Below, in pieces: positions 16,432 through 24,558 of a stretch of 64,000 nt of DNA; position 1 is the first letter of the stretch; every line of letters starts with the position of its first letter. The notes beneath the pieces are model-generated. The model searched no databases. It was given only the letters and a program-made list of their open reading frames with translations, and had not been told where the DNA came from. The position numbers were made by a program, and so were the translations under genes. The DNA comes from Streptomyces vietnamensis (GTDB lineage Bacteria; Actinomycetota; Actinomycetes; Streptomycetales; Streptomycetaceae): the NCBI RefSeq assembly GCF_000830005.1, contig NZ_CP010407.1, positions 5,336,001 to 5,400,000 on the forward strand. The letters run 5' to 3'.

Positions 16432-17385
16432 TCAGAGGATCTTCTGGCCGGCCTCGGCGGTGGCGATGGCCCGGCGGCAGGCGTCACGGAAGCCGAGGAA
16501 GCGAGGGTTGTTCCAGGTCGCGATCCGGCCGCTCTTGTTGTCGAAGTCCGTCGGCAGGGGGCCGAAGAGGGACCGACGCATGTCCTCGGTGATCTCCAGC
16601 TGGGCGCCCGCACCGGTCATCGTCCGGTTGCAGATGTTGTTCGTGGTCGCACCGTCGAAGTCCGGCAGGTTGTAACGGCCCCGCCACTCGTCGGAGAGGG
16701 CGTCGAGCGCGGGGAACCCGGCGTTGTTCAGCTCGTACGCCAGTGCCTCCCGGAAGGTCTTGTCGAGACCGCCGACGACGACCAGCTTCGGGTCCGACTG
16801 CGAGGGCCAGATCATGGTCTCCGGAATGCCGAGCTTGTTGTACTGGCAGCCGTGCAGGCTCAGCGTGTTCAGGTGGCTCGCGGCCAGCGCCCTCGCGACG
16901 TGGTCGTCGCAGTTCACCGAGGTGACGTGCAGCTCGCTGTTGTTAAACGAGCGCATGCCCTCGAACATCCAGTAGTCGTGGACCGTCGGGAGCAGCGCGG
17001 TCTTGTTCGCGTCGGACGGGTCGTATCCGGCGATCGCCAGACAGAGTTCGGAGGTGCCCCGCTCGATCTGGCCGCCGTGGATGGCCAGGATCGCCGTCTT
17101 CGCGGTGTAGGCGCCCACCTTGGACAGATAGCCGTCGAACTGTTCGTGGCGCCGGAAGCGGCGGCCGTAGTCGGTGCCCTCGACGACGGGGCGTTCCGTG
17201 CTGGTGTAGAGATCCGTGTTGCTGACGTACTGGTCGTTCTCGCTGGTGGCGTACGCCGGTGCGGCACCGGCGAGCTGGCCGACGAGCGGGGCGCCCGCCG
17301 TGGCGGCGGCGGCCAGCGCGGTGAGGACCGTGCGGCGGGATGTGGTGCGCTCGGAGAATGTCATGCGCGGAACATAACTGATCAC
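16432..17385 (-). CDS. Poly-gamma-glutamate hydrolase family protein, Tat-exported
   Basis: About 317 residues. The GTG at 17385 is preceded by GGAGGAG at 8 bases and overlaps the upstream stop (GTGA); an ATG at 17364 is an alternative without an SD. A twin-arginine signal (TTSRRTVLTALAAAATAG) is followed by a zinc-peptidase-like fold of the phage PghP type (AILAIHGGQIERGTSEL, TSVNCDDHVARAL, SLHGCQ, VVVGGLD, NNICNRT). Such enzymes cleave gamma-linked glutamate polymers. It is the last of five overlapping minus-strand genes with TelA and VWA proteins. Confidence 0.82.
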   Translation of the reverse strand: MISYVPRMTFSERTTSRRTVLTALAAAATAGAPLVGQLAGAAPAYATSENDQYVSNTDLYTSTERPVVEGTDYGRRFRRHEQFDGYLSKVGAYTAKTAILAIHGGQIERGTSELCLAIAGYDPSDANKTALLPTVHDYWMFEGMRSFNNSELHVTSVNCDDHVARALAASHLNTLSLHGCQYNKLGIPETMIWPSQSDPKLVVVGGLDKTFREALAYELNNAGFPALDALSDEWRGRYNLPDFDGATTNNICNRTMTGAGAQLEITEDMRRSLFGPLPTDFDNKSGRIATWNNPRFLGFRDACRRAIATAEAGQKIL

Positions 17386-17972
17386 GGTCCGCGCTCCTCC
17401 AGGTACCGGGTGTGGATCTCCTGGCGGATCGCCTCCGCCTGCCGGAGCGCGTCGGCGATGCCGGACATCTCCTCGTGCAGCACCGACAGCTGACGCTCAA
17501 GGTGCTGCTCCGGGGGCTCGGCGCCCGGCGTGAACCGCGACCACCACCGTGTCCGTACGAAGGTGTCGACGGCCTCCGGGATGTCCTGCCGCACCGCGCG
17601 GGCCAGGACGTGGAGGTGGTCCGGGTCGCTCACCCAGCCCGGTTCGAGCAGGGCCTCGATCAGGGTGTCGAGTGCGCTGAGCTTCTCGCGGGTGGCCGGT
17701 GGCAGCTCCACCTCGACCAGGTAGTCGAGGAGGGTCGCGAAGTCGACCCGCAGGGCGTCGAGTTGCTCGTCCGCGTCCGGGAAGTGCGGGGTGTCGGGAC
17801 GCTCGGGCGGGGCGATGAGGGCCCCCGCCGCGTACAGACCGCCGACCACCAGCGGCCACAGGCCGCCGGCTGCGCCGGTGAGGGTGATTCCGACGCCGAC
17901 CAGGCCGAGGACGCTGCCGGGCAGGTTCTTGCGGGACTCGGCGTACCGGAGGAGGCGGTCACTGGTAGCCAC
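17382..17972 (-). CDS. Membrane protein of unknown function in the TelA/VWA operon
   Basis: 196 residues. Two close hydrophobic segments at ~18-55 (GSVLGLVGVGITLTG, LVVGGLYAAGAL) are followed by a helical, charged C-terminal region of ~140 residues (FATLLDYLVEVELPPATREKL, LHEEMSGIADALRQAEAIRQ). No family recognised. Its start lies inside the end of the VWA gene (14-base overlap), so it must be co-translated with that operon. It probably acts at the cytoplasmic face of the membrane with TelA; that is inferred from position. Confidence 0.82.
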   Translation of the reverse strand: MATSDRLLRYAESRKNLPGSVLGLVGVGITLTGAAGGLWPLVVGGLYAAGALIAPPERPDTPHFPDADEQLDALRVDFATLLDYLVEVELPPATREKLSALDTLIEALLEPGWVSDPDHLHVLARAVRQDIPEAVDTFVRTRWWSRFTPGAEPPEQHLERQLSVLHEEMSGIADALRQAEAIRQEIHTRYLEERGP

Positions 17973-19530
17973 GGATCTCCTCGAAGGCGCCGTCGAGCGA
18001 ACCCTTCGTGGCGTCGAAGAGCTTTCCGCCGGTCAGGCTCGCGATGTGGTCGAGCTCGCCCCGGTCGGAGTCCCCGAAGAGGATCGGGAAGACCGGCGTG
18101 TGCTGCTGCCCGGCCGGGAGGGAGCGGTAGAAGGTGTCGAAGGCGGCCGCCGGATCGCCGTCGGTGTTCTCCCCGTCCGTCATCAGGACGACCGAGGTGA
18201 AGGTGTCGGACGGCGTCTTGCCCAGGTACTTGTACGCCTCCTGGAGGCTGGAGTAGATCGCGGTGCCGCCGGAGGCCGAGAGCTTCCCGGCGTCGGCGCG
18301 GATCGCGTCGAGCGCCGCCTTCGGGGAGGCCGGGTCGACCGTGTGCGTACGGACCTCGTCCTGCTTCACCGAGGAGCCGAAGGGCATCAGGGTCACCTCC
18401 TCCCGGTCCCGGAAGTCGCCGGTCAGCTCGGCGAGCGCCGACTTCAGCCGGTCGAGCCGCTCACCGCCCATGGAGCCCGAGGTGTCGAGCACGTACACCG
18501 TGCGGGAGGGCCTGCGCAGGGTGTTGTCGTATGCGTCGAGCAGACCGTCGGCGACGGCCCGGCTGCCCGGGAACGGCAGCTCGCGGCGCGCGTCCCGGGC
18601 GAGCGCCGAGGCCGGGCGGACGCCGACGGCCACCGGGCGGCGCAGGGTCGTCTCGGTGATCCGCCGCTGGGCGTCGGGGGTGCGCAGCCAGGTGGTGAGC
18701 CGGCCCGCCGCCTCCTTCGCCTCGGGGCGGGCGGAGGTGAGCAGGGTGAGCGGGTAGTCGGCGGTCACGACCCCGTCGGACGGGCGGATCACGGTCAGTT
18801 TCTCGGGCGCGGACAGCAGCACGGACTCGTAGTTCACGAGCGCGTCGACGTCGGTGCGGCGGGCGTAGGCGGTGGCGAGCCAGCCGGAGGAGCCCGAGGT
18901 CAGCTTCTGGCCGGTGAAGAACTCCTTGAGCTTCGGGGTGGCCTTGGCGACGTCCTGCTCGGTGAGGGCCGACTGGGCGCCGGACAGGCCGGAGGCGACC
19001 GAGACGAGCGCGGAGAAGCCGGAGTTGGAGCGCTTCGGATCCGTCATGCCGTACGTCAGCTTTCCGTCGGCGACGGCCCGGTGCAGCTGCGACCAGGTCA
19101 CCTTCGCCGGGTTCCAGCCGAGCCGGGCGACGGCGGCGGGCCGCACGCCGAGCGCCACCGGCGAGGTCATGATCGGCGTCTCGTTGGTGATCTTCTTCGC
19201 CGTGTCCGGGCGGAGCCGGAGGTAGTCGTTCGAGGAGAGCCAGACCGCGTCGTACGTCTTGTCCGCCTCGCCGGACGCGATGCGCTCGACGGCGTCGAGG
19301 GTGCCTGCGTAGGTGGGGCGGACGGTGACCCCGGTCGCCTTGGCGGCCTCGTCGAGGACGGGGGCCATGTCGGCGAGCTCGGAGGAGGCGAGGACCCGGA
19401 GGGTTCCGGTCCTGTACTCCGTGTTCTGCGCTTCGGGACGCTCGCCCTCCTCGCCGCCGCCGGAGCAGGCGGTGGCGAGGACGGTGAGGGCCAGGCCCGC
19501 GACCGCGCGGGCCAGGGTGCGGGTTCTCAT
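17959..19530 (-). CDS. Lipoprotein with solute-binding and von Willebrand factor A domains
   Basis: 523 residues. Lipobox LATAC places the lipidated Cys at ~22. Residues ~40-330 look like an extracellular solute-binding domain (GTLRVLASSELADMAPVL). Residues ~345-520 form a VWA domain with the MIDAS motif DTSGSMGG and the later VVLMTDGENTD, which bind a divalent cation. This architecture is usually partnered with TelA proteins. The start overlaps the TelA stop by 4 bases. It is expected outside the membrane, perhaps sensing or assembling an envelope complex. Confidence 0.9.
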   Translation of the reverse strand: MRTRTLARAVAGLALTVLATACSGGGEEGERPEAQNTEYRTGTLRVLASSELADMAPVLDEAAKATGVTVRPTYAGTLDAVERIASGEADKTYDAVWLSSNDYLRLRPDTAKKITNETPIMTSPVALGVRPAAVARLGWNPAKVTWSQLHRAVADGKLTYGMTDPKRSNSGFSALVSVASGLSGAQSALTEQDVAKATPKLKEFFTGQKLTSGSSGWLATAYARRTDVDALVNYESVLLSAPEKLTVIRPSDGVVTADYPLTLLTSARPEAKEAAGRLTTWLRTPDAQRRITETTLRRPVAVGVRPASALARDARRELPFPGSRAVADGLLDAYDNTLRRPSRTVYVLDTSGSMGGERLDRLKSALAELTGDFRDREEVTLMPFGSSVKQDEVRTHTVDPASPKAALDAIRADAGKLSASGGTAIYSSLQEAYKYLGKTPSDTFTSVVLMTDGENTDGDPAAAFDTFYRSLPAGQQHTPVFPILFGDSDRGELDHIASLTGGKLFDATKGSLDGAFEEIRGYQ

Positions 19531-20741
19531 GCGGGGCCGCCCTCCAGGGAGCCGGTGCGGCGGCTGCGTGCCAGGTGGGCGCTCGCCTCCTGGAGTTCGG
19601 CCGTCAGCGACTCGACCGTCGCCGCCATCGACTCCGTCGCCTGCACCTTGTACGTGTCGATGGCGTCGAGCGTCCGGTAGATCTGCTGGAAGGCGATGCG
19701 GAGCGTCTCCGCGCCCACCGCCGGGTCCGCCGCGATCTGCTGGATCTCGCCCGCCTGGCCTTCGAGCGCCTCGGCGTTGCGCCGGATGATGTCCTCGGTC
19801 GTCGAGCGCAGCGCCTTCACCTGCTCGGTGACCTTCCGCTGGTTCTCGAGCGCGGAGGCGAGCATCACCGCGATCTTCAGCGCCGACACGGTCGTCGTCG
19901 CCGCCCGCTCCACGCCCTTGATCAGCTCGTCGTTGTTCCGGCGGACCACGTCCATCGCCAGGTAGCCCTGGGCGCAGACGGCGAGCTGGGTCAGCAGGTC
20001 CTGGTGCTTCTGCCGGACCGGGAAGAGGACGTCGGCGCGGAGCGCGTCCGCCTGGCCCGGGTCGGGCGTGAGGGCGATGCGCTCCTCCACGGCCGCGTCG
20101 AGGGCGTCGGTGAGCACCGCGTACTCCTGGAGCTTGCCCATGGTCTCCCAGAGCCGGGCCCGCTCGGTCTGCAACGCGGCGTTGTCCCGGCGCAGTTCGT
20201 CCCGGCCGTTGCGCAGCGCGTCGACGATCCGGTTCAGCGTGGCCTGCGAGGAGGCGTACTTGGCGACGTGGTCGCGCAGCTTGTTCCCGCCGGGCAGCTT
20301 CGAGAGCAGGCCCTTGAAGCCCTTGCCGGGGGTGTCCTGGGGGGCCAGGTCCTCGACCGTGCGCCGGAGTTCGACGAGGGAGGAGCCGACCCGGGCCTGC
20401 GCGTCGCCGCCCGTGCCTTCGCCGAGGGAGCGGATCGTGCGGTCCAGCATCCGGTTCGACTGCTGGGCGGCGGAGCGCATCTCGCCCGCGCCGAGCGCCG
20501 TGATCTCGCCGATGCGGCCGGCGAACTCGGGGGAGCGCGGGTCGAGTCCGGACAGCGAGCCGACGTACTCGACGGCCCGGCGGGACATCTCCGTACGGAC
20601 CGACTCGTCCAGCGGCACCAGGCCCGAGGCCTGCTCGGCGCGGACGGCGGGGACGGGCTCGGGCGGGGTCAGGACGAGCGGGGTGTCCTGCTCGGGCGGT
20701 GTCAGGGCCATCGTTCTTCTCGGATCTCCGGGCGTGGTCAT
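19527..20741 (-). CDS. TelA-family (toxic anion resistance) protein
   Basis: 404 residues, cytoplasmic and mostly alpha-helical. Long coiled-coil-like helices (LRNGRDELRRDNAALQTERA, ALENQRKVTEQVKALRSTTE) match the TelA/KlaA superfamily. The family was named for tellurite resistance but is widespread in envelope-stress operons; direct tellurite function should not be assumed. The ATG overlaps the upstream stop as ATGA. Confidence 0.9.
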   Translation of the reverse strand: MTTPGDPRRTMALTPPEQDTPLVLTPPEPVPAVRAEQASGLVPLDESVRTEMSRRAVEYVGSLSGLDPRSPEFAGRIGEITALGAGEMRSAAQQSNRMLDRTIRSLGEGTGGDAQARVGSSLVELRRTVEDLAPQDTPGKGFKGLLSKLPGGNKLRDHVAKYASSQATLNRIVDALRNGRDELRRDNAALQTERARLWETMGKLQEYAVLTDALDAAVEERIALTPDPGQADALRADVLFPVRQKHQDLLTQLAVCAQGYLAMDVVRRNNDELIKGVERAATTTVSALKIAVMLASALENQRKVTEQVKALRSTTEDIIRRNAEALEGQAGEIQQIAADPAVGAETLRIAFQQIYRTLDAIDTYKVQATESMAATVESLTAELQEASAHLARSRRTGSLEGGPA

Positions 20742-21874
20742 GCGGTGTCCCCCTGGTCGCGGGCCCGCAGCGCCATCTCGTGCAGCACCTTGCTGGTGGG
20801 CACGGGCGCCTGGCGGACTCCGGTCAGCGTCTGGTTGAGGTACTCGGTGTGGCCGTCGGTCGCGGCGGTGAACTCGCTCGCCGCGCCCTGCGGGCGGAAG
20901 CCGTGGCGGACCGCGAGCTTGCGCAACTCGGGGTCGGTGGAGAGGAGTTCACCGAGCTTCCGGCCGTTCTCGGTGAGCGGTACGAGGGTGTGGTCGCTGT
21001 TGACCGTGGTGTCCGGGTAGAGGACGACCAGGTCGCCCATGGGCCGGCCGGCGAGCAGCTGGGCGGCGACCTGCGACTCGTACACGAGGACGAGCGGGTT
21101 GCCGACGCCGCTGACGAAGTCCCGGAAGGGCGCGTCCGAGCCGGACTGCTGGGCGCCCTGCACCTGCACCAGCTTGCGCATCAGCGGGGCCGTGCGGGTG
21201 ACGGCGGCCTTGTCTCCCGCGACCCGCCCGCCGTCGGCGACGTAGCTCGCGGCGGCGAGGTAGAGGGCGCCGGAGTTGGAGGCGACCGGGTCGGTGGAGG
21301 TGATGAAGAGGGTGCCGCTCAGCTCGGCGTGTCCGCCCGAGCCCTTCAGCTGCTGCCAGGTCCGGTCGGCGCGGGCCGCCGCGAGGTAGGCGTCCATCTT
21401 CAGGGTGCCGCTCGTCCCGCGCGGGCCCAGGGTCGCCAGGCCGTTGCCGGCGAGGACCTGGGCGGCGGCGCTGTGCGCGACGACGACGAGCGGCGAGTAG
21501 AAGGGCCGCAGCGGGGCGGAGGCCGCCTTGTCCTTCGTCTTCGCCTGCGCCTTGGCGCGGAGTTCGTCGGCCGGCCCCTTGGAGGACGGGAAGGCGAAGT
21601 CGTAGCCGTCGAGGGGGAGTTCCTCCATGTCCCAGGACCCGGAGGTCTCGGTGTTCACGGTGAAGCCCTTGTCGGCCAGGGCCTTCACCACCTGCGGATC
21701 GGCGAAGAACTCGGCCTTCTCCGATCCGATGACTCCTCGCACGGTCTTCGTTGCCGTGCCCGTGTCCTTGTCGCCGCCCGTCACGAGGACGGCGGCCACG
21801 CCGCCGAGGAGCAGGACGGCCAGGACGATTCCCAGGATGCGTCTCACGCGGGCAGCGTGCTCGCGGAAACCCAC
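20738..21874 (-). CDS. Membrane-anchored extracellular substrate-binding-like protein
   Basis: 378 residues. A single N-terminal membrane segment (~12-32, LGIVLAVLLLGGVAAVLV) anchors an extracytoplasmic domain of the periplasmic-binding fold (VRGVIGSEKAEFFADPQVV, YDFAFPSSKGPA, LVLVYESQVAAQLL). There is no lipobox and no ABC transporter nearby, so it probably serves as a ligand-binding or scaffold part. It is the first gene of the five-gene operon. The ~140 bp upstream (21875-22015) hold its promoter. Confidence 0.88.
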   Translation of the reverse strand: MGFREHAARVRRILGIVLAVLLLGGVAAVLVTGGDKDTGTATKTVRGVIGSEKAEFFADPQVVKALADKGFTVNTETSGSWDMEELPLDGYDFAFPSSKGPADELRAKAQAKTKDKAASAPLRPFYSPLVVVAHSAAAQVLAGNGLATLGPRGTSGTLKMDAYLAAARADRTWQQLKGSGGHAELSGTLFITSTDPVASNSGALYLAAASYVADGGRVAGDKAAVTRTAPLMRKLVQVQGAQQSGSDAPFRDFVSGVGNPLVLVYESQVAAQLLAGRPMGDLVVLYPDTTVNSDHTLVPLTENGRKLGELLSTDPELRKLAVRHGFRPQGAASEFTAATDGHTEYLNQTLTGVRQAPVPTSKVLHEMALRARDQGDTA

Positions 21875-22015
21875 ATTCCAGGGGGAGTTGGGTGTACGGG
21901 GGGTGAAGGAGCGATCCCGTTACCGAACCGGAGCGGGGTGTACCGGGGGGTGTGCGGCGCCGCCCTGTTGGGTGGCGCCCGGTCCGCGCGGTTCGTGCCG
22001 CGCGGACCGGGGCCG

Positions 22016-22414
22016 TCAGGGGGCGGCGACCAGGGTGGTGTCCCCGGCGGCCAGCGCCGCGGTGTGCGCGTCCATGCGCCCGGCGGCGAGGATCGCGGCG
22101 GCCGTGTCGGCCCGGGAGGCGGCGACGACCAGTGCGCGGCCCGCGAGGGCGTGCGCCCTGCGGTGCAGGTCCTGCGCGGACGAGCCGGTCAGACCGGCGT
22201 GCCGCGCGGGGGGTGCGCCGCGCAGCCGCGCCACCTGCCGGGCGATGAGCTCGCCGGCCTCCGTGTCGCCCAGCTCGTCGGTGACGGCGAGCAGGGCGGC
22301 GAGGTGTCCTGCGAGCTGGATGTCCAGCTCCTCCTCGCGGGAGCGGTGCGGGTACGCGTCCTGGGCGTCGTCGGCCATCCGGTGGACCGACTTGGTGCGG
22401 ATCGGTTCGTACAT
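22016..22414 (-). CDS. Small cytoplasmic protein, unknown function
   Basis: 132 residues from the ATG at 22414, chosen because GGAGG lies 8 bases upstream; an in-frame start at 22447 is possible but lacks an SD. The protein is Ala-rich and helical (EELDIQLAGHLAALLAVTDELGDTEAGELIARQVARLRG) with no cysteine or membrane segment. A FurA/PerR-like inverted repeat lies 40 bp upstream, the only clue to its biology. Confidence 0.7.
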   Translation of the reverse strand: MYEPIRTKSVHRMADDAQDAYPHRSREEELDIQLAGHLAALLAVTDELGDTEAGELIARQVARLRGAPPARHAGLTGSSAQDLHRRAHALAGRALVVAASRADTAAAILAAGRMDAHTAALAAGDTTLVAAP

Positions 22415-22453
22415 GGGGATGGCCTCCAGCGGTTGCTCTGGGGCCATCCTAGC

Positions 22454-22468
22454 TTAGATTCGGTCTAA
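22454..22468. promoter_or_regulatory. FurA/PerR-like box TTAGA-N5-TCTAA
   Basis: The sequence TTAGATTCGGTCTAA, an A/T-rich palindrome in GC-rich DNA, resembles the FurA/CatR-type operators (TTAGAA-type arms) that I recall from Streptomyces catalase promoters. It sits 40 bp upstream of the small gene at 22016-22414. Confidence 0.45.
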
Positions 22469-22504
22469 AGTTGAGCATCGTCCGGAGTCGTCCGGAGTGG
22501 TGGG

Positions 22505-23716
22505 CTACGGCTGGCTGTAGCCGTCCAGGAACCGGCCGATCCGGGTCACCGCGTCCGCCAGGTCCGCGGCCGCCGGCAGTGTGACGATCCGGAAGTGGTC
22601 GGGCTCGTGCCAGTTGAAGCCCGTCCCGTGCACGACCATGATCTTCTCGGCCCGCAGCAGGTCCAGGACCATCTGCCGGTCGTCCTTGATCTTGTAGACG
22701 TTCGGATCGAGGCGCGGGAAGAGGTACAGCGCGCCCTTCGGCTTCACGCACGTCACGCCCGGGATCTGCGTGAGCAGCTCGTACGCCGTGTCCCGCTGCT
22801 CGAGCAGCCGCCCGCCCGGCAGCACCAGGTCCTCGATCGACTGCCGGCCCTGGAGCGCGGCCGCCACCGCGTGCTGCGCCGGCATGTTCGCGCAGAGGCG
22901 CATGTTGGCGAGGATCGTGAGGCCCTCGATGTACGAGGACGCGTGGTGCTTCGGGCCGCAGACCGCGAGCCAGCCGGAGCGGAAACCGGCCACCCGGTAG
23001 TTCTTGCTCATCCCGTTGAAGGTGAGGACGAGGAGATCGGGGGCGATCGCGGCGGTCGGGGTGTGCGTCGTGCCGTCGTAGAGGATCTTGTCGTAGATCT
23101 CGTCCGAGCAGACGACCAGGTTGTGACGGCGGGCGATCTCCGTCAGCGAGCGCAGCATCTCGTCGTCGTAGACGGCACCCGTCGGGTTGTTCGGGTTGAT
23201 GATCACGATCGCCTTGGTGCGGTCGGTGATCTTCCGCTCGATGTCCGCGAGGTCCGGCATCCAGTCCGCCTGCTCGTCGCAGCGGTAGTGCACGGCCGTA
23301 CCGCCCGCGAGCGAGACCGAGGCCGTCCACAGCGGATAGTCCGGGGCCGGGACGAGGACCTCGTCGCCGTCGTCGAGCAGCGCCTGCATCGACATCTGGA
23401 TCAGCTCCGAGACGCCGTTGCCGAGGTAGATGTCCTCGACGGAGAGCGGAATGCCCTTCGTCTCGTAGTGGCTCATCACCGCCCGACGGGCCGAGAGCAG
23501 CCCCTTCGCGTCCCCGTAACCGTGCGCCTCGGAGAGGTTGCGGAGCACGTCCTCCAGGATGGCGGGCGGACACTCGAAGCCGAAGGCGGCCGGATTGCCC
23601 GTGTTCAGCTTGAGGATGCGATGACCCGCGGCTTCGAGCCGCATCGCCTCTTCGAGCACCGGACCCCGGATTTCGTAACAGACGTTGGCGAGCTTCGTGG
23701 ACTGGATCACCTGCAT
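22505..23716 (-). CDS. PLP-dependent aminotransferase (class I, alanine-type)
   Basis: 403 residues. Fold-type I aminotransferase with the PLP lysine in FNGMSKNYRVAGFRSGW, NPNNPTGAVYDDEML and SDEIYDKILYDG. Sequence and length resemble the AlaA group of glutamate-pyruvate aminotransferases, which make alanine from pyruvate. It stands alone, about 90 bp from the FurA-like box region, with the divergent gene at 23843. Substrate specificity is from family resemblance only. Confidence 0.93.
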   Translation of the reverse strand: MQVIQSTKLANVCYEIRGPVLEEAMRLEAAGHRILKLNTGNPAAFGFECPPAILEDVLRNLSEAHGYGDAKGLLSARRAVMSHYETKGIPLSVEDIYLGNGVSELIQMSMQALLDDGDEVLVPAPDYPLWTASVSLAGGTAVHYRCDEQADWMPDLADIERKITDRTKAIVIINPNNPTGAVYDDEMLRSLTEIARRHNLVVCSDEIYDKILYDGTTHTPTAAIAPDLLVLTFNGMSKNYRVAGFRSGWLAVCGPKHHASSYIEGLTILANMRLCANMPAQHAVAAALQGRQSIEDLVLPGGRLLEQRDTAYELLTQIPGVTCVKPKGALYLFPRLDPNVYKIKDDRQMVLDLLRAEKIMVVHGTGFNWHEPDHFRIVTLPAAADLADAVTRIGRFLDGYSQP

Positions 23717-23842
23717 GACGAGAGCTTACGGCGACCTCGGCCGCGACGCGGGGTGTTTTGGGACACGTCGGACAGCGGGACGGGCGGGGCGAGGTGTGAC
23801 CCGGATCGCATCGACGGTGTCGTGCTCCTTACAATCCGGGCC

Positions 23843-24328
23843 ATGAGCCACCACGACCCCGGCGCCGCCGGACCCCGGCGCGCCCGCCGCCGCCACGCCC
23901 CCGCACGCCGGGGCCGCGGAGCGGTGTGGCTGCTCGCCGGTGGCGGCGTCACCGTCCTCGGCCTGGCCGCCGCGCTGCTCGCCGGCGGCCTCGGCAAGGG
24001 CGGCGGCCCGCGGCCCTCCGTCGAGGGCGGGGCGGACGGGCCGCCCGCGATGATCCAGGCCGACCCGTCCGACGGGACGTCGGGCGGCTCGGACTCTTCG
24101 ACCTCCTCGGGCGGCGGCGCCACGTCCGTGCCCGGCGGTACGCATCCGTCCGCGTCGCCCCTCGCGAAGACCACGGCCACCGTTGCTCCGTCCGGGACCG
24201 CGACCGCCGCCCCGGCCTCCTCGGCCGCCTCGCCGACGGCCGGCCCGTCCGCCACCGCCACCGTCCCGGACGGCGGCCGCCCGACCAAGCCGGGGAAGGG
24301 GCGGGGCGCGAGCAAGCGGCCGAGGTAG
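23843..24328 (+). CDS. Small membrane-anchored Ser/Thr/Pro-rich protein
   Basis: 161 residues. A basic N-terminus (RRARRRHAPARRGRG), one membrane segment (~27-47, VWLLAGGGVTVLGLAAALLA), then a low-complexity extracellular-type tail rich in Ser, Thr, Ala, Pro and Gly, ending KPGKGRGASKRPR. No conserved domain. Codon use is normal for the region. Probably a single-pass surface protein of unknown role. Confidence 0.6.
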   Translation: MSHHDPGAAGPRRARRRHAPARRGRGAVWLLAGGGVTVLGLAAALLAGGLGKGGGPRPSVEGGADGPPAMIQADPSDGTSGGSDSSTSSGGGATSVPGGTHPSASPLAKTTATVAPSGTATAAPASSAASPTAGPSATATVPDGGRPTKPGKGRGASKRPR

Positions 24329-24468
24329 CGGGCGCCGGGCCGCGCCGCCTTGCACGGCGCCCTTCAGCGGCGCCTACGCGTTCCGCGCCTGGGCCCGCAC
24401 CCCAGCGGCGCCGCACGACGTGGTGCGGGTTCGGGCGCGGGAGCCTCTGGCGCCGGCAAGGGCGCCGT

Positions 24469-24516
24469 CCGTTGTGCCCACCCGTTCCGCCCCGGCGGAA
24501 CGCATGCCCACAACGG
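24469..24516. repeat. Palindromic REP-like element
   Basis: Nested inverted repeats: outer CCGTTGTG / CACAACGG and inner CGTTCCGCC / GGCGGAACG with a 2-base centre. I recall this GTTCCGCC...GGCGGAAC/CACAAC pattern as a dispersed intergenic repeat in many Streptomyces chromosomes. It lies in the 230-bp gap between the genes at 23843 and 24559, which otherwise shows only GC-rich low-complexity sequence. Confidence 0.6.
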
Positions 24517-24558
24517 GGTGTGGGAGGGCTTCCGGGTGTCGGGATAGGTTGGCCCGTC

